Part shown: in pieces, positions 1 to 5,692 of the stretch
Position numbering within the stretch: position 1 is the stretch's first letter
Layout of the letters: each line of letters begins with the position of its first letter
Origin: Coriobacteriales bacterium
Lineage (GTDB): Bacteria > Actinomycetota > Coriobacteriia > Coriobacteriales > UBA8131
Assembly (NCBI GenBank): GCA_031261765.1
Contig: JAISJA010000061.1
Coordinates: forward strand, 1 to 5,692
Direction of reading: 5' to 3'
DNA: 5,692 bases
Made by a program: the position numbers and the translations under genes
Notes under the pieces: generated by a model
The model's database searches: none
What the model was told of the DNA's origin: nothing
Seen by the model: the letters and a program-made list of their open reading frames with translations, nothing else

Positions 1-277
1 TAGCGTCGTCAAGCGAGTACATGCGCTGCACGTGCGCTACCTCAGAGAACATCTCGCCAACGTAGCCGCCTACGCGTTGCGTTGGCGACGACGGTACTAT
101 GAGCTCTGGGAAGCGCGCCTCAAGTTGCTGCAGCTCTATCATGAGCGAGTCAAACGCACCGTCACTTATAGCGGGCGCGTCAAGCGCGTAGTACAAATAT
201 GAGTTGTGGTCTATCTCGTCGCGCAGCTGAGCCGCGCGTTTCTTTGCATCCTCGAATGTGAGATCGGCTATGTCCAT
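1..277 (-). CDS. ligA: NAD-dependent DNA ligase LigA, N-terminal part (cut by window edge)
   Basis: LigA seals nicks in DNA using NAD+ during replication and repair in the cytoplasm. Only the first 92 codons lie in the window, starting at ATG 277 and running off the left edge. They cover domain Ia, the NMN-binding module: residues 27-49 contain YLYYALDAPAISD and FDSLMIEL, followed by PELIVPSSPTQRVGG (57-71) and the MYSLDDA lead-in (86-92) that precedes the adenylation domain. The catalytic lysine (KxDG) lies beyond the edge, so activity cannot be judged. Against E. coli LigA from memory, Tyr22, Asp32 and Asp36 are kept (Y29, D39, D43), His23 is Tyr (Y30) and Tyr35 is Phe (F42). The start lies 6 nt after the map stop and has no clear Shine-Dalgarno, so translation may be coupled to map. 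Family assignment is secure; its place in this operon is unusual. Confidence 0.93.
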   Translation of the reverse strand, partial: MDIADLTFEDAKKRAAQLRDEIDHNSYLYYALDAPAISDGAFDSLMIELQQLEARFPELIVPSSPTQRVGGYVGEMFSEVAHVQRMYSLDDA

Positions 278-283
278 TTAAGG

Positions 284-1009
284 TTATTCTGCGGTAAGTA
301 TTATTGGGTCACCGGACGTTATAGCCACGGTCTTCTCGAAATGAGCGGCTGGCGCGCCGTCTGCCGTGTATACGGTCCATCCGTCCGCGTATGGCCCACG
401 TGTCCTGAACGTACCAGCGCATACCATTGGCTCTATGGCTATGACCATACCGGCCTTAAGCTTCATACCGCGTCCCTTGTGCCCAAAATTGGGAACATTG
501 GGGTCCTCGTGCATGTCGTGTCCAACGCCGTGTCCAACATATTCGCGCACGACGCCAAAGCCCTCATGCTCTGCCAAAGACTGGACCGCGTGGCCTATGT
601 CGCCCAGATGGTTGCCGTCCCTGGCTTGGTCTATACCGTCCCACATTGACTGCTTAGTCACGTCCAGCAAATGCTGCGTGGCCTGCGCTATTTGGCCAAC
701 GGGAAACGTGTAGGCGTTGTCACCCACCCAACCGCCTATGACGGCGCCGGTGTCAATGGATATTATGTCGCCTTCCTTAAGCACCACTTCGTCTGAAGGT
801 ATACCATGTACTATCTGGTCGTTAACGGACGAGCAGATGGTCCCTTTGAAACCACCGTATCCTAGAAACGCCGGCGTAGCGCCCTCCATGCGAATGAGGT
901 TCTCGGCGAAACTGTCAAGTTGTTTAGTGGTTATACCCGGCCGTACCAACTCGCCGGTCTTACGAAGCGCTTTCGCGCTTATGCGGCCGGCTTCCTTCAT
1001 GGATTCCAC
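284..1009 (-). CDS. map: Methionine aminopeptidase, type I (start uncertain)
   Basis: This enzyme removes the N-terminal methionine from new proteins when the second residue is small. It is a cytosolic two-metal hydrolase of the pita-bread fold. Counting from GTG 1009, the five metal ligands are D86, D97, H160, E193 and E225, with spacings of 11, 63, 33 and 32 that match the family; H69 (in HGIP) and H167 are the usual substrate-side histidines. No N-terminal zinc-finger extension is present, so it is the short bacterial form. GTG 1009 is the first conventional start (ATG at 1000 is the next), but the frame is open back to 1087. The codons before GTG read T-V-H-I-K-S-A-A-D, which aligns with the normal Map N-terminus (B. 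subtilis begins M-I-I-C-K-T). The true product is therefore probably about 250 residues, beginning near 1036 at an ACG codon. Gene order after adk is typical for Gram-positives. Function is certain, the start is not. Confidence 0.95.
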   Translation of the reverse strand: MESMKEAGRISAKALRKTGELVRPGITTKQLDSFAENLIRMEGATPAFLGYGGFKGTICSSVNDQIVHGIPSDEVVLKEGDIISIDTGAVIGGWVGDNAYTFPVGQIAQATQHLLDVTKQSMWDGIDQARDGNHLGDIGHAVQSLAEHEGFGVVREYVGHGVGHDMHEDPNVPNFGHKGRGMKLKAGMVIAIEPMVCAGTFRTRGPYADGWTVYTADGAPAAHFEKTVAITSGDPIILTAE

Positions 1010-1045
1010 GTCGGCCGCTGATTTTATATGTACCGTTTCTAAACG

Positions 1046-1051
1046 CCTTCT
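1046..1051 (-). promoter_or_regulatory. Shine-Dalgarno ahead of the likely true map start
   Basis: On the coding strand this reads AGAAGG, preceded by a run of A. It stands 9 nt before the ACG at 1034-1036 that occupies the family's Met position, and 36 nt before the GTG at 1009, which is too far to serve it. Neither GTG 1009 nor ATG 1000 has a comparable purine-rich site. The motif is the same as the one before adk (1712-1717). Its position argues that ribosomes load here and that map begins near 1036. Confidence 0.6.
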
Positions 1052-1082
1052 TTTACCAGCCGTTTTAAGGCTATGACGATTT

Positions 1083-1706
1083 TTACGCTAAAGCTTTCTT
1101 GACGTCGGCATAGACCTCGTCTACCGGCCGGTCGCCATCTATCTCTATAAGAAGGTCGGCGCCACGATAATAGTCTATAAGCGGTGCTGTTGACTTCTCA
1201 TATACGTCAAGGCGGTTACGTACCGTATCCGGCTTATCGTCGTCACGCTGATACATCTCGCCGCCGCAGATCGGGCAGACGTTGTCGGCCTCGGTGCCGA
1301 TATATCCGCAGGCGCGGCATAGACGGCGCGATGATAGGCGTTTCACGATGACGTCGGCGGCAACGTCAACCGCGACAGCCGCGTCAAGTGAACGTCCCAT
1401 GTCGTCTAACGCTGAGGCCAGCGCGACCGCCTGCGCGGTGGTGCGCGGAAAACCGTCAAGTATGAAGCCCTTCTCGGTGTCGTCCTCTTTAAGCCGTTCT
1501 TTTACTAGCCCTGTTACGACTTCGTCGGGTACCAAGTCACCGGCGTCCATGTACGACTTGGCCTCAAGTCCCAACGGCGTTGCGGCCTTGACGGCGGCAC
1601 GTAGTATATCACCTGTTGAAATATGTACTAGATCGTAATCTGCGACCAATTTCGCTGCCTGCGTTCCCTTGCCGGCACCAGGCGCTCCTAAAAGTACGAT
1701 ATTCAT
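1083..1706 (-). CDS. adk: Adenylate kinase with a short zinc-finger LID
   Basis: Adk interconverts ATP plus AMP and two ADP in the cytoplasm and sets the adenylate energy charge. The 207-residue protein has the P-loop GAPGAGKGT at 7-15, the AMP-site STGDILR at 30-36, the DGFPRT motif at 84-89, and LID residues R123, R154-D156, R163 and R165. The LID carries a four-cysteine zinc site, C130, C133, C144 and C147. In the common long form of Gram-positive Adk the second and third cysteines are 16 residues apart; here only 10 lie between them, and the usual YHxxxxPP stretch is absent. All catalytic arginines remain, so the enzyme should be active. ATG 1704-1706 is preceded by AGAAGG with a 5-nt spacer and lies 15 nt after the secY stop, as expected in a secY-adk-map cluster. 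Confidence 0.98.
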   Translation of the reverse strand: MNIVLLGAPGAGKGTQAAKLVADYDLVHISTGDILRAAVKAATPLGLEAKSYMDAGDLVPDEVVTGLVKERLKEDDTEKGFILDGFPRTTAQAVALASALDDMGRSLDAAVAVDVAADVIVKRLSSRRLCRACGYIGTEADNVCPICGGEMYQRDDDKPDTVRNRLDVYEKSTAPLIDYYRGADLLIEIDGDRPVDEVYADVKKALA

Positions 1707-1721
1707 TTAAACCTTCTCCCT

Positions 1722-3002
1722 TTATTTAAAGAAACCCTCATAATGATGCTGCTTCAATTGAGCTTCTACCTTGCTCATGGTATCCAATGCAACACCTACC
1801 ATAATCAGGATTGACGTTCCACCAAACGCCTTTATAAGCGAATCGCTTGTGAAATAAAAGACTATGGACGGTATAACGGCGATAAGCGCTATATATATAC
1901 CACCGGGAAGCGTTATGCGGTGCAAAATGTCTTTTATGTACTGGACAGTATTATGCCCGGGGCGCACTCCTGGAATGAACCCACCCTGTTTACGTAGGTT
2001 ATCCGCCGTGTCGTCCGGGTTGAACACCATGGACGTATAGAAGAAACAGAAGAACACGATAAGCGCGAAGTCCAGCACCCAGTTAAGCGGGCCTTGCGAC
2101 AGTTGATTTGAAAACCAGGTAAGCCAGTCCACGCCAAAGAACACGGCTATCTGCGCCGGGAAATACAATAGTGAACTGGCGAAGATTATGGGTATAACGC
2201 CCGCACCGTTAACCTTAAGCGGTATGTACGTGGACTGTCCGCCCATGACCTTACGGCCTACTACGCGCTTAGCATAGTTAACGGGTATGCGGCGCTGAGC
2301 GCGTTCTATAAGCACTATAAGGGGTATGACGATAAGCACTATTATAAGCACGACGACCGTGAACCAAGCGCCCATGGTCTGGGATGAATCGTACAACGCG
2401 CCGGGAACCGTAGCCACGACGTTCGCGAATATGATAAGAGACATACCGTTGCCAACACCGCGTTGGGTTATAAGCTCGCCCATCCACATGATGAAGGCAA
2501 CGCCCGCGACCAGTGTAATGACTATTATGACAGAAGTAAGCGCACCAGGTATGGCATCTGAGAACCTCACGCCATATTCTTGGCTCTGGAACAAGAACAG
2601 GTAACCAATGGCGTTTATAAGGCCAAGGCCAAGGCATACGTAACGCGTGATCTGCGTTATCTTCTTCTGGCCTGTCTCGCCCTCATGCGCATAGCGTTGC
2701 AGGGCCGGTATGACGCCTTGCATAAGTTGCATGATTATAGACGCGGTGATATACGGCATTATGCCCAAAGACAATACCGAGAAGTTCGCCAGCGCGTTAC
2801 CAGAGAACAGGTTGAGCATAAGCAGTGAAGCGTTGCTCCCGTCCGCGCCTGCGGTTTGGAAACTATTCGTAAGGGCGCCTATAGGAACGCCCGGGACAGG
2901 TATATAACATCCCAGGCGATATAAAGCTATGATCCCCAGAGTGAATAATATCTTGTTGCGTAACTCACCTACACGAAAAGCATTGAGCAGTGCACTTAAC
3001 AA
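1722..3002 (-). CDS. secY: Preprotein translocase channel subunit SecY (TTG start)
   Basis: SecY is the membrane channel through which SecA or the ribosome passes unfolded proteins; it works with SecE and SecG. The 426-residue product is full length and shows about ten membrane segments, roughly at 17-37, 68-92, 118-138, 151-173, 184-200, 212-232, 266-288, 309-326, 367-384 and 394-407. Recognisable family features are YRLGCYIPVPGV (28-39), the cytoplasmic basic loop ERAQRRIPVNYAKR (233-246), and the loop GFIPGVRPG (341-349) whose R347 corresponds to the essential Arg357 of E. coli as I recall it. The start is TTG at 3000-3002: it gives the family-typical N-terminus LSALLNAFR, has GGAAAGG upstream with a 10-nt spacer, and overlaps the rplO stop by 7 nt, which suggests coupled translation. 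Isoleucine is mostly ATA (31 of 47 by hand count). Confidence 0.98.
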   Translation of the reverse strand: MLSALLNAFRVGELRNKILFTLGIIALYRLGCYIPVPGVPIGALTNSFQTAGADGSNASLLMLNLFSGNALANFSVLSLGIMPYITASIIMQLMQGVIPALQRYAHEGETGQKKITQITRYVCLGLGLINAIGYLFLFQSQEYGVRFSDAIPGALTSVIIVITLVAGVAFIMWMGELITQRGVGNGMSLIIFANVVATVPGALYDSSQTMGAWFTVVVLIIVLIVIPLIVLIERAQRRIPVNYAKRVVGRKVMGGQSTYIPLKVNGAGVIPIIFASSLLYFPAQIAVFFGVDWLTWFSNQLSQGPLNWVLDFALIVFFCFFYTSMVFNPDDTADNLRKQGGFIPGVRPGHNTVQYIKDILHRITLPGGIYIALIAVIPSIVFYFTSDSLIKAFGGTSILIMVGVALDTMSKVEAQLKQHHYEGFFK

Positions 3003-3445
3003 GGCGATTCTACCTTTCCGCCTGCAGCGGTTATCTTCGCGGCCGCGCTGGCAGAGACTTTATCTACTTTTACCGTAAGGTTCTTCTTCAGGTCTCCCGT
3101 ACCAAGAACCTTAACAAGCGTATTGCTATTCTTTATTATACCTTTTTCGACAAGCGCGTCGGTGTCGACCGTGTCGCCGTCAGAGAAATTGGCGTCCAGC
3201 CTGTCAACGTTAACCGGAGCGTAAACCACGCGGTTCATGTTGCGGAAACCGGGGAGTTTAGGCAGACGGTGGGCAAGCGGGTTCTGCCCGCCTTCGAAAC
3301 CGGGGCCTTTGCCACCGCCGGCACGTGAGAGCTGTCCGTTCATACCACGTCCGGACGTCTTGCCGGTTCCGGACCCCGGACCGCGGCCTATACGTTTACG
3401 CGCATGGCGCGAGCCTGCGACAGGTGTTAAGTCATGAAGTTGCAT
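2996..3445 (-). CDS. rplO: 50S ribosomal protein L15
   Basis: L15 binds 23S rRNA late in 50S assembly. The 149-residue protein begins with the family's QLHDLTPVAGSRHARKRIGR, has the Gly/Arg-rich extension GSGTGKTSGRG (25-35), then GPGFEGGQNPLAHRLPKLPG, which is diagnostic. The segment usually written GHKGQ in many bacteria is GMNGQ here. The C-terminal globular half is present but ends KVESPC, without the acidic end many L15 proteins have. The ATG at 3443-3445 directly follows the TAG of rpmD, and the strong Shine-Dalgarno GAGGAGA lies inside the last rpmD codons (5-nt spacer), so translation is probably coupled. The stop lies inside the start region of secY. Confidence 0.98.
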   Translation of the reverse strand: MQLHDLTPVAGSRHARKRIGRGPGSGTGKTSGRGMNGQLSRAGGGKGPGFEGGQNPLAHRLPKLPGFRNMNRVVYAPVNVDRLDANFSDGDTVDTDALVEKGIIKNSNTLVKVLGTGDLKKNLTVKVDKVSASAAAKITAAGGKVESPC

Positions 3446-3643
3446 CTATATCTCCTCAACGCTAACAAGGTGTTTAACCTTGAAAATCATACCACGCACA
3501 CACGGGTTGTCTACTTGCTCGACGCTGCTGTTAAGCTTACCAAGGCCAAGCGCCTTTAAGGTGCGTCCCTGGTCGGCAGGGCAGCTTATTGGGCTTTTCA
3601 CCTGTGTGACCTTCAGTGTCTTCTTTGCTTTGGATGGGGCCAT
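3446..3643 (-). CDS. rpmD: 50S ribosomal protein L30
   Basis: L30 is a small 23S rRNA-binding protein of the large subunit. The 65-residue product matches bacterial L30 length (about 60) with a short basic lead, then [10 protein letters not shown] (10-19), the core [16 protein letters not shown] (28-43), and [17 protein letters not shown] (48-64). ATG 3641-3643 lies 5 nt after the rpsE stop; its Shine-Dalgarno AAGGA is inside the last rpsE codons. It sits between rpsE and rplO as in canonical spc operons. It has two cysteines (C21, C48), too few and too far apart for a zinc site. Confidence 0.97.
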   Translation of the reverse strand: MAPSKAKKTLKVTQVKSPISCPADQGRTLKALGLGKLNSSVEQVDNPCVRGMIFKVKHLVSVEEI

Positions 3644-3648
3644 TTAAA

Positions 3649-4203
3649 CTATTCCTTCCAGCCATATATCTTTGCTACCGTTGTGTTGCGACGCGCGGCC
3701 GTCTGCTCTGGGCTAGACATGCTCTTTAAACCAGTAGCGGCGGCTTTCACGACGTTCATGGCGTTGTTGGTTCCAAGCGACTTGGAAAGCACGTCTTTAA
3801 CGCCGGCAAGCTCAAGCAGCGCTCGAACCGGTCCGCCTGCTATGACGCCCGTACCAGGTGTGGCGGGCTTTAGCAGGACCCTGCCAGCGCCATATACGCC
3901 AAGCGCCTCGTGCGGCAAAGTGCCTTCTTTGGTTATAGGCACCTTGAACAGGTTCTTCTTAGCGTCTTCCACGCCCTTTTGTATGGCTATAGGCACTTCC
4001 TGGCTCTTGCCCATGCCAACGCCTACCTTGCCCTTGCCGTCGCCTACGACTACAAGCGCCGTAAGGCCAAAGCGCCTGCCGCCCTTAACGACCTTAGAGA
4101 CGCGGTTTATATAAACGACCTTCTCTTGCAGCTCGGGTGCGTCTGACTTCGAATTCTTCTTACCCCTGCGATTGTTCTTGTTGTTACGCGTATTACGTGG
4201 CAT
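3649..4203 (-). CDS. rpsE: 30S ribosomal protein S5
   Basis: S5 lies on the back of the 30S near the mRNA entry, contacts S4 and S8 and contributes to decoding accuracy; its loop 2 is the classic site of spectinomycin-resistance changes. The 184-residue protein has a basic, asparagine-rich N-terminal tail (1-20), then the double-stranded RNA-binding domain: [19 protein letters not shown] (38-56) and [18 protein letters not shown] (60-77), which is the S5 signature. The C-terminal domain includes [16 protein letters not shown] (116-131) and [16 protein letters not shown] (137-152). The loop VVKGGRR is intact, with no sign of the known spectinomycin-resistance deletions. The start has AGGA with a 5-nt spacer and lies 11 nt after rplR. 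All six isoleucines are ATA. Confidence 0.98.
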   Translation of the reverse strand: MPRNTRNNKNNRRGKKNSKSDAPELQEKVVYINRVSKVVKGGRRFGLTALVVVGDGKGKVGVGMGKSQEVPIAIQKGVEDAKKNLFKVPITKEGTLPHEALGVYGAGRVLLKPATPGTGVIAGGPVRALLELAGVKDVLSKSLGTNNAMNVVKAAATGLKSMSSPEQTAARRNTTVAKIYGWKE

Positions 4204-4214
4204 TTGTTTCCTCT

Positions 4215-4589
4215 CTAGAACTTAAGGCCGGCTTCGCGTGCACCGTCGGCCAATGCCTTTACACGCCCGTGATAGATATGGCCACCGCGGTCGAATACGA
4301 CCTCGGGAATCTTTCCCTCGACAGCGCGCTTGCCTATGAGCTCGCCAACTGCCTTCGCACCGTCAATAGCAGCGCCGTTCGCACCGGTCGCCTTGAATTC
4401 CTTATCAAGCGAAGACGCCGAGACAAGCGTCTTGCCGATCGTGTCATCTATGACCTGCGCGTAGATATTGCTGTTTGAACGGGTGACGCGAAGACGGGGA
4501 CGCTCAGACGTGCCACGGATCTTACCGCGGACACGGCGCTTGCGCCTGCTTAACGCCTGCGATTTGGCTTTTGACTGCATTTTGTCCAT
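4215..4589 (-). CDS. rplR: 50S ribosomal protein L18
   Basis: L18 binds 5S rRNA and docks it on the central protuberance together with L5. The 124-residue protein has a basic N-terminal tail rich in Arg and Lys ([13 protein letters not shown], 15-27), the core [19 protein letters not shown] (31-49), and the conserved end [20 protein letters not shown] (99-118). ATG 4587-4589 is preferred because TAGGA stands upstream with a 7-nt spacer; an internal ATG at codon 4 is possible but has no better site. It is 47 nt from rplF, one of the larger gaps in the cluster, and I see no clear promoter there. Confidence 0.98.
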   Translation of the reverse strand: MDKMQSKAKSQALSRRKRRVRGKIRGTSERPRLRVTRSNSNIYAQVIDDTIGKTLVSASSLDKEFKATGANGAAIDGAKAVGELIGKRAVEGKIPEVVFDRGGHIYHGRVKALADGAREAGLKF

Positions 4590-4637
4590 TTATGTATCCT
4601 ATCCCTAATCTTATTATTTGCTCATGTGGCCTGTAGG

Positions 4638-5183
4638 CTAAGCCGACGTAGCAGCTGCCTTACCAAGTTTACGACGTACGTATTCGCCTTCATAGCGTAT
4701 GCCCTTGCCCTTATATGGCTCAGGCTTGCGCCACTTGCGTATGTCTGCCGCTACCTGACCGACTTTTTGTTTGTCTATACCACGTACGGTTATCTTCGTT
4801 TGCTCTGGGACCTCGAAAGATATGCCTTCGGGAGCCTTCACCAGCACCGGATGCGAATACCCAAGCTGCAGCTCAAGGTCCTTGCCCTTAAGCGCGGCAC
4901 GATAGCCGACGCCTATTATCTCAAGGTTCTTGGAGAAGCCGTCGCTTACGCCAACGACCATATTGGACAGCAGCGTGCGTGAAAGCCCGTGGTTCGAGCG
5001 TGCCTCGCGCGTGTCGTCTATACGGTCGACTATGAGTTGGTCGCCGTCCTGCTTTATGGTCACATAGTCAAGGAAGGTTTGCTCAAGCTCGCCTTTTGCG
5101 CCCTTAACATGGACCGTCTGGCCGTCTATCTTAACCTCTACACCGTTTGGCACGGCGATTGGCATTTTACCTATACGTGACAT
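4638..5183 (-). CDS. rplF: 50S ribosomal protein L6
   Basis: L6 binds helix 97 and the sarcin-ricin region of 23S rRNA near the factor-binding site. The 181-residue protein shows the expected two similar domains: residues 1-80 starting [16 protein letters not shown], and 81-175 starting [16 protein letters not shown]. The bacterial L6 signature [14 protein letters not shown] is at 154-167, followed by a basic tail ending AAATSA. ATG 5181-5183 has AAGGA with a 6-nt spacer and sits 21 nt after the rpsH stop. Length and order are normal for the spc operon. Confidence 0.98.
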   Translation of the reverse strand: MSRIGKMPIAVPNGVEVKIDGQTVHVKGAKGELEQTFLDYVTIKQDGDQLIVDRIDDTREARSNHGLSRTLLSNMVVGVSDGFSKNLEIIGVGYRAALKGKDLELQLGYSHPVLVKAPEGISFEVPEQTKITVRGIDKQKVGQVAADIRKWRKPEPYKGKGIRYEGEYVRRKLGKAAATSA

Positions 5184-5204
5184 TTAAATTCCTTACTTCC
5201 CAAG

Positions 5205-5603
5205 CTACCAAATGTATGCTAGAACTTCGCCGCCTATACCAGCCTTGCGCGCGTCGCGGTCTGCCATTACGCCTTTAGACGTGGATATGACCGCTGTGCC
5301 TAAACCGCCCAAGACGCGTGGAAGGTCGTCTTTGCCCGCATACACGCGCAGACCCGGTTTGGAGATGCGCTTAAGTCCACGAAGGGCCTTGTCGTTCCTC
5401 TCGCCGTATTTCAACGTGATCTCAAGCGTGTTGACGGGCTTAGCATCGGCGACTTCATAATCTATTATGTAGCCTTCTTCTTTTAGGATACGTGCGATCT
5501 CAACCAGCTTCTTACTGGCAGGCATGGAGACTTTCTCCTTAAGAGCCGCATTTGCATTACGAACGCGCGTTAGCATGTCCGCAATTGGATCTGTCATTGA
5601 CAT
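5205..5603 (-). CDS. rpsH: 30S ribosomal protein S8
   Basis: S8 binds the central domain of 16S rRNA and is a primary assembly protein. In E. coli it also represses translation of the spc operon by binding near the start of rplE; that site would lie to the right of this window, so it cannot be assessed. The 132-residue protein begins [18 protein letters not shown] and ends with the diagnostic [19 protein letters not shown] (102-120) and [12 protein letters not shown] 5601-5603 is chosen over the ATG two codons later because GGGAAAGG lies 11 nt upstream; the later one would be 17 nt away. It follows rpsN after 38 nt. Confidence 0.98.
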   Translation of the reverse strand: MSMTDPIADMLTRVRNANAALKEKVSMPASKKLVEIARILKEEGYIIDYEVADAKPVNTLEITLKYGERNDKALRGLKRISKPGLRVYAGKDDLPRVLGGLGTAVISTSKGVMADRDARKAGIGGEVLAYIW

Positions 5604-5641
5604 ATCAGTCTTTACCTTTCCCTGCAGTTTCTAATCCAAGA

Positions 5642-5692
5642 TTACCAGGATGCTTTACGTACGCCCGGAAGCTCACCTTTGTTGGCAAGCTC
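5642..5692 (-). CDS. rpsN: 30S ribosomal protein S14, C-terminal end (cut by window edge)
   Basis: Only the last 16 codons and a TAA stop (5642-5644) are inside the window. They read ELANKGELPGVRKASW, which is the conserved end of S14; actinobacterial S14 ends similarly in GELPGVxKxSW. S14 belongs to the 3' domain of the 30S head. The zinc-ligand region that separates the short zinc-binding form from the long form lies outside the window, so the type cannot be stated; the short form is usual in Gram-positive spc operons. Position directly before rpsH is canonical. Confidence 0.9.
   Translation of the reverse strand, partial: ELANKGELPGVRKASW

Noticed and set aside
206..649. A 147-codon open frame on the plus strand opposite map and the start of ligA
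   Set aside because: It lies antisense to two clearly homologous genes, matches no family I know and has no supporting start site; it is a shadow of their codon use.
1022..1031. TATA-like stretch (ACATATAAAA on the coding strand) as a map promoter -10 box
   Set aside because: No matching -35 element is visible at 16-18 nt, and it falls inside the conserved N-terminal coding segment of map.
1055..1072. Possible Rho-independent terminator after adk
   Set aside because: The stem is only 4-5 bp and no run of U follows it; the next bases are A- and G-rich.
2278..2637. A second minus-strand open frame inside secY
   Set aside because: It is in another frame of a well-conserved SecY region and shows no family resemblance.
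3683..4114. A 143-codon open frame on the plus strand opposite rpsE
   Set aside because: It is fully antisense to a conserved ribosomal-protein gene and its low-complexity Pro/Ser/Thr composition is typical of a shadow frame.
4590..4637. Possible promoter or tiny leader peptide (ATG-AGC-AAA-stop) in the rplF-rplR gap
   Set aside because: There is no convincing -35/-10 pair, the three-codon frame has no Shine-Dalgarno, and the gap is explained by the rplR ribosome site.

Overview
This window is a bacterial housekeeping operon read entirely on the minus strand, from the right edge to the left. In transcription order it holds the end of rpsN (S14), rpsH (S8), rplF (L6), rplR (L18), rpsE (S5), rpmD (L30), rplO (L15), secY, adk, map and the first 92 codons of ligA. 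This is the distal half of the spc ribosomal-protein operon with the secY-adk-map tail common in Gram-positive bacteria. Base composition looks roughly balanced. The protein sequences look most like Actinomycetota, and the L15, L18, SecY and adenylate kinase sequences suggest something near Coriobacteriia. That placement is an impression from family resemblance and is held with low confidence.

Layout by position: 5642-5692 end of S14; 5205-5603 S8; 4638-5183 L6; 4215-4589 L18; 3649-4203 S5; 3446-3643 L30; 2996-3445 L15; 1722-3002 SecY; 1083-1706 adenylate kinase; 284-1009 methionine aminopeptidase (its reading frame probably begins further upstream, near 1036); 1-277 NAD-dependent DNA ligase, cut by the window edge. 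Genes are tightly packed: L15 starts on the base after the L30 stop, secY overlaps rplO by 7 nt, and map and ligA are 6 nt apart. The longest gap is the 73 nt between the adk stop and the first conventional map start. No stretch over 300 bases lacks a gene. I see no tRNA, rRNA, mobile element, CRISPR array or Rho-independent terminator.

The genes act together in protein production. The r-proteins build the 30S and 50S subunits, SecY forms the export channel used by nascent proteins, Adk balances adenine nucleotides, and Map removes the initiator methionine. LigA, a DNA replication and repair enzyme, is the outsider; infA usually follows map at this position.

I found no new system here. Points worth a second look are: (1) the map frame is homologous to the family upstream of any ATG/GTG/TTG, and an ACG with a good Shine-Dalgarno sits exactly where the family Met belongs; (2) ATA is the dominant isoleucine codon in secY, map and rpsE; (3) five consecutive ribosomal-protein genes end in TAG and no gene ends in TGA; (4) ligA follows map in place of infA; (5) the adenylate kinase LID zinc finger is six residues short.
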